A DNA stretch of 64,000 nt from Margaritifera margaritifera. Its lineage: Eukaryota > Mollusca > Bivalvia > Unionida > Margaritiferidae. Each line of letters starts with the position of its first letter. The first letter of the stretch is position 1. Position numbers and translations under genes: made by a program. Of this stretch, positions 61,031-64,000 are shown in pieces. A model generated the notes under the pieces. The model had not been told where the DNA came from, made no database searches, and was given only the letters and a program-made list of their open reading frames with translations. The stretch is taken from the NCBI GenBank assembly GCA_029931535.1, contig JAQPZY010001549.1:1842501-1906500 (forward strand). Direction: 5' to 3'.

Positions 61031-61524
61031 ACATGTTTGATTTACAATCCAATACACCACATATCCAACTCAAAACCCTCTTTTTTGAGAAATGCACTTG
61101 TAGAGTCTTGTATCGATGAATTTGTTGGCAATACAAAGGCATTTATATCACTTATCAAAACAGGTTTAGCTAACCAGTGTGTTCGAAACTGATAACAAAG
61201 GATAGAGGAATCCTCTCGATCTAGTTTATATCCAAATTTGTCTTCTGTGTTCGGATATAAAGAATATTTTAATTTTGTAATAGACAAATCTCGAAAAAAT
61301 ATCTGAAAAATAAGGAACATCATTGCATAACTTGCATATATAATCTATTAGATGGAACAGGCCATATCTTAGGCCTAAAGTTATAATTAGGATCCATTTA
61401 GATACATAGATCGTCAATTTCGCATTAGACCAAGTATTACTCATTCATTTAAGTATTAAATTGTCAGGAATGTTAACTTATCATAAATCTAGGTAAATAC
61501 CTATTTAGAGCATTTATTTGATTG

Positions 61525-61527
<3 letters not shown>

Positions 61528-61593
<66 letters not shown>

Positions 61594-61686
61594 GCTCTGA
61601 AAAGTATAATCAAGAACGATGTTGCACTTAAATCTTTCTCCATATTGAGTAACGCGAATCTTTTCCATGAATTACACACACACACA

Positions 61687-61754
<68 letters not shown>
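61528..61754. repeat. Paired TA microsatellites
   Basis: TA runs at about 61528-61591 and 61690-61754 flank 98 bases of unique DNA; the second is preceded by a short AC run. Frames across them are artefacts. Confidence 0.95.
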
Positions 61755-61757
<3 letters not shown>

Positions 61758-61759
61758 GC

Positions 61760-63420
61760 TCCTTAGAAAAATAGCTCATGCTCCTGGTGCTATGGCATTA
61801 AGAAATACTAAGGCGTCTGCTTCGAGCTCATTATTTTGAGGCATGGTGGCACGATAGTCTTTTACAACCGCGTTGACTCTACCCTGCCGCTCTACAAAGT
61901 CGGCTAGTTGTCATAGCCATCCGCCCTATGTTTTGGCGTGGGGTTGGAGCTGATCACTTTCTACATGACCATCGTCTAGGTTCTGGAACTGGCCTAATAT
62001 AACCTTTTGCATATACATGTCCATGGTGTCATATTCACTTTGTGTTATCTTCTATTTCTTAGTCAGCTCACTCAAACGTATGATATCATGCATGGCGCAA
62101 GCTGACGTCAAGCGTTATACGCATAATCCAAACAATTTCTAAATAAAAAACAATGTTTTGGCAACGTCAATCGTTATATGCATATTATCATATAATTCCT
62201 ATCCACTCGATAATTGGATGCTCTCATTAGGTTTTATACATATAAGCCCCAATGGTCCAATTGATTTTTTCACCTTGTCTGAAGCTCGCAAATAATTTTA
62301 GTTCAATGTTTCTTTGCTCTGTTTTCTACTCTCTTCATATCTCTTGCTGATTGATTACCACCACAACTGGGATACATTCTATATTCTGTCCATGTTCCTC
62401 CCCCACAAATCCAATGTGGGTAAACTGTACATTCTCTCCTAAACTCTGTCATATGCATGCCAAAATACTCACAAGCTGTTTTTTTTTAACCCACATACCT
62501 CTTTGGTTCTCAGCTTCAACCACGCGCATTTATTTTCGGATCTGAAGACCTTCTCTGCATGAAATGTTAAACAATTTCACCATATTTCTTTAAATACAAT
62601 TTTAATATGCTATAAATATTTGCTTGCTCCAGCCCCTGGGGTTAGAGGGCTGGGGGAAACTTGTTATTTTGTTTTGGGGTGGGGGGTGGGTGGGGGGGTG
62701 GTGTAAGAATCTAACTCTGGCATTTTACATCTACTAGGATTAACCGCAGTCGTCAGTTGATCGAGGGGTCTTGGGCATAAACCGCAAGGGATGAAAAGAG
62801 AAATGGATCTTGTTTAAGACTGTGCTCTATGAGTGTGATCTTCGAACGATACACGCGTGAAATCGCCCCAAACACGTTGTAGGCCAGATTTGGTCAACTT
62901 CTCCAAAGACAACCCCATGTACCCATATATGTCCCCAAAAAGGACAATCATAATAAAAGAGTCGTTATGGGGACATATTTATCTGTCTAATATAGTGTGA
63001 AATAATTATGTTTATTATATAAACCATGAACAGAGTGCATGCACACGGCGATACCTATTTATCGGTTAGATCATACCCTAATAATTATTCCTAGGAAATG
63101 TCATGTAGCTCGAGCTGTAATAGCACATTGAAAAAAACTTCAACAGTTTTAAGTCAGATTTAGAATTGGTATGCAATCTTGGGAATACATTAAAGAAAAA
63201 CAGGTTTAAGAATACCATTGTTTTCTTTAGCTTTTAAGACAGAGCATAAACGTAATACATGTTATGCAACATTTGTTTGCTTCATGACGATATTTATTAC
63301 AATTATCTTAATTTGTATTTAAAGGCAAATTTTGCTTGTATTCATCCACAGGTCGACTCCTTAACTTAGAAAATACACAATCCCGGATTTGAATTCATGA
63401 TTCGATGCGGTTAAACATCT
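61760..63420. other. Downstream flank, no gene seen
   Basis: No supported coding region. Contains the G-rich tract at 62675-62702. The 64-codon frame at 62351-62545 has no domain. Confidence 0.45.
62675..62702 (+). other. G-rich tract, potential G-quadruplex
   Basis: Five or more runs of three or more G (GGGGTGGGGGGTGGGTGGGG and onwards) separated by single T. This meets the usual G3+N1-7 quadruplex pattern on the + strand. Confidence 0.8.
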
Positions 63421-63529
63421 GGTAACCAAGTTATAATGAGTGTGACAAGATGGGGATTTTTTTTATATTGTCCTAATGCTGTTTAGGTTTTTTTATCGGA
63501 TGTAACAGTTTGAAGATAATTGAAAAAAG

Positions 63530-64000
63530 CTACAAGCATATTCCGTCCACTAATCATGTATGGTACATTACAAATCCGTGTTTTTTTTTATAAAGTTAAC
63601 AAGTCGTATTTGGTACAAAAGGACTCGAAATTTAATTTAAGCATCTTGCAACAGGTATCAACAGTTTTAAAATAAAAACGTGTATTTGGGAAAATATTTC
63701 AAATTGAAACTTTTTTAAACAAATACGTCTATTAGCTGAAATGTGGAATGTCGTCCGCATGCCATGGGAATTATTATTCCGACCATATATCATGCATAGT
63801 CAGATACAGTCCCACGTCTTTATTTATAAAGATAACAAGTGGAATTTGGTACAAACAGACGCGGAATTTAAACACCTCTCTATGGTAAGCAACAATCTAT
63901 ACATCAAGCTATAATTTTGGAAGATATATGTCCTTTCAGGGGAATTATTCCCTCTATATTTTTTGTATACTCAGCTACAGTCTCACGCGTTTATTTATAA
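63530..64000. repeat. Tandem satellite, about 170-235 bp units, running off the window
   Basis: Recurring order: TATTCC, a short variable part, ATGTATGG or ATGCATAG, TACA, (C/T)GTGTTT or CACGTCTTT, ATTTATAAAG(A/T)TAACAAGT, TTTGGTACAAA, ACTCGAAATTTAA or GCGGAATTTAA. Units start near 63538, 63773 and 63946; the last is cut by the window edge. Confidence 0.7.

Noticed and set aside
61473..61839. Frames of 72 and 105 codons over paired TA runs
   Set aside because: Microsatellite artefacts.

Overview
The window reads as nuclear DNA of an animal, most likely a mollusc. It is AT-rich, full of TC/GA, TA, CA, GATA and TATG microsatellites, has split genes with GT-AG introns, and carries a Polinton/Maverick-type element, a Ty3-type LTR retrotransposon with integrase before reverse transcriptase, an APE-type LINE and a tRNA-type SINE whose tail (AATC repeats next to a GTTTAACGGCG-like core) resembles SINEs common in molluscs. 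The mollusc assignment is an inference. There is no operon structure, rRNA or CRISPR array.

The central object is one gene on the + strand, assembled here from ten exons between 29059 and 55234. Splice phases agree at every junction and the total is 1281 nt (426 codons plus stop). It predicts a signal peptide, two unusual immunoglobulin-like domains, two Ser/Thr-rich stalk exons, one transmembrane segment and a tail with six tyrosines, including YETL and YSSL spaced as in an ITAM. The canonical F-strand cysteine is missing from both Ig-like domains. I do not recognise the gene by name. The layout resembles invertebrate allorecognition/immune receptors such as cnidarian Alr proteins, but this is architectural similarity only.

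The locus is a decayed tandem array. A marker block (23-27 bp minisatellite plus a shared flank) occurs at about 0.6-2.4, 14.8-15.7 and 25.5-26.8 kb, and each copy precedes receptor-like sequence. Copy 1 (to 6.38 kb) has degenerate Ig exons and is cut by the Polinton. Copy 2 (14.8-24.9 kb) is broken by a SINE, a Ty3-type fragment and unknown AT-rich DNA. Copy 3 is the apparently intact gene. Inside copy 3 the block starting at the stalk exon is itself duplicated (33.8-35.7 and 38.1-43.2 kb), which gave the second stalk exon.

Mobile DNA: 6.38-about 14.7 kb, a visibly GC-richer Polinton/adintovirus-like relic (PLA2-like ORF, integrase, protein-primed DNA polymerase B, several small proteins); 18.2-20.3 kb (+) and 38.75-42.77 kb (-), two complementary relics of one Gmr1-like Ty3 family; 35.9-37.35 kb, a second Polinton-like fragment sharing a gene with the first; 44.1-44.8 kb, a LINE ORF1 relic; 46.5-49.97 kb (-), a nearly full LINE. 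After the receptor stop codon (55.2-64 kb) I see no convincing gene, only microsatellites, a diverged 1.2 kb duplication, a G-rich tract and a tandem satellite running off the right edge.
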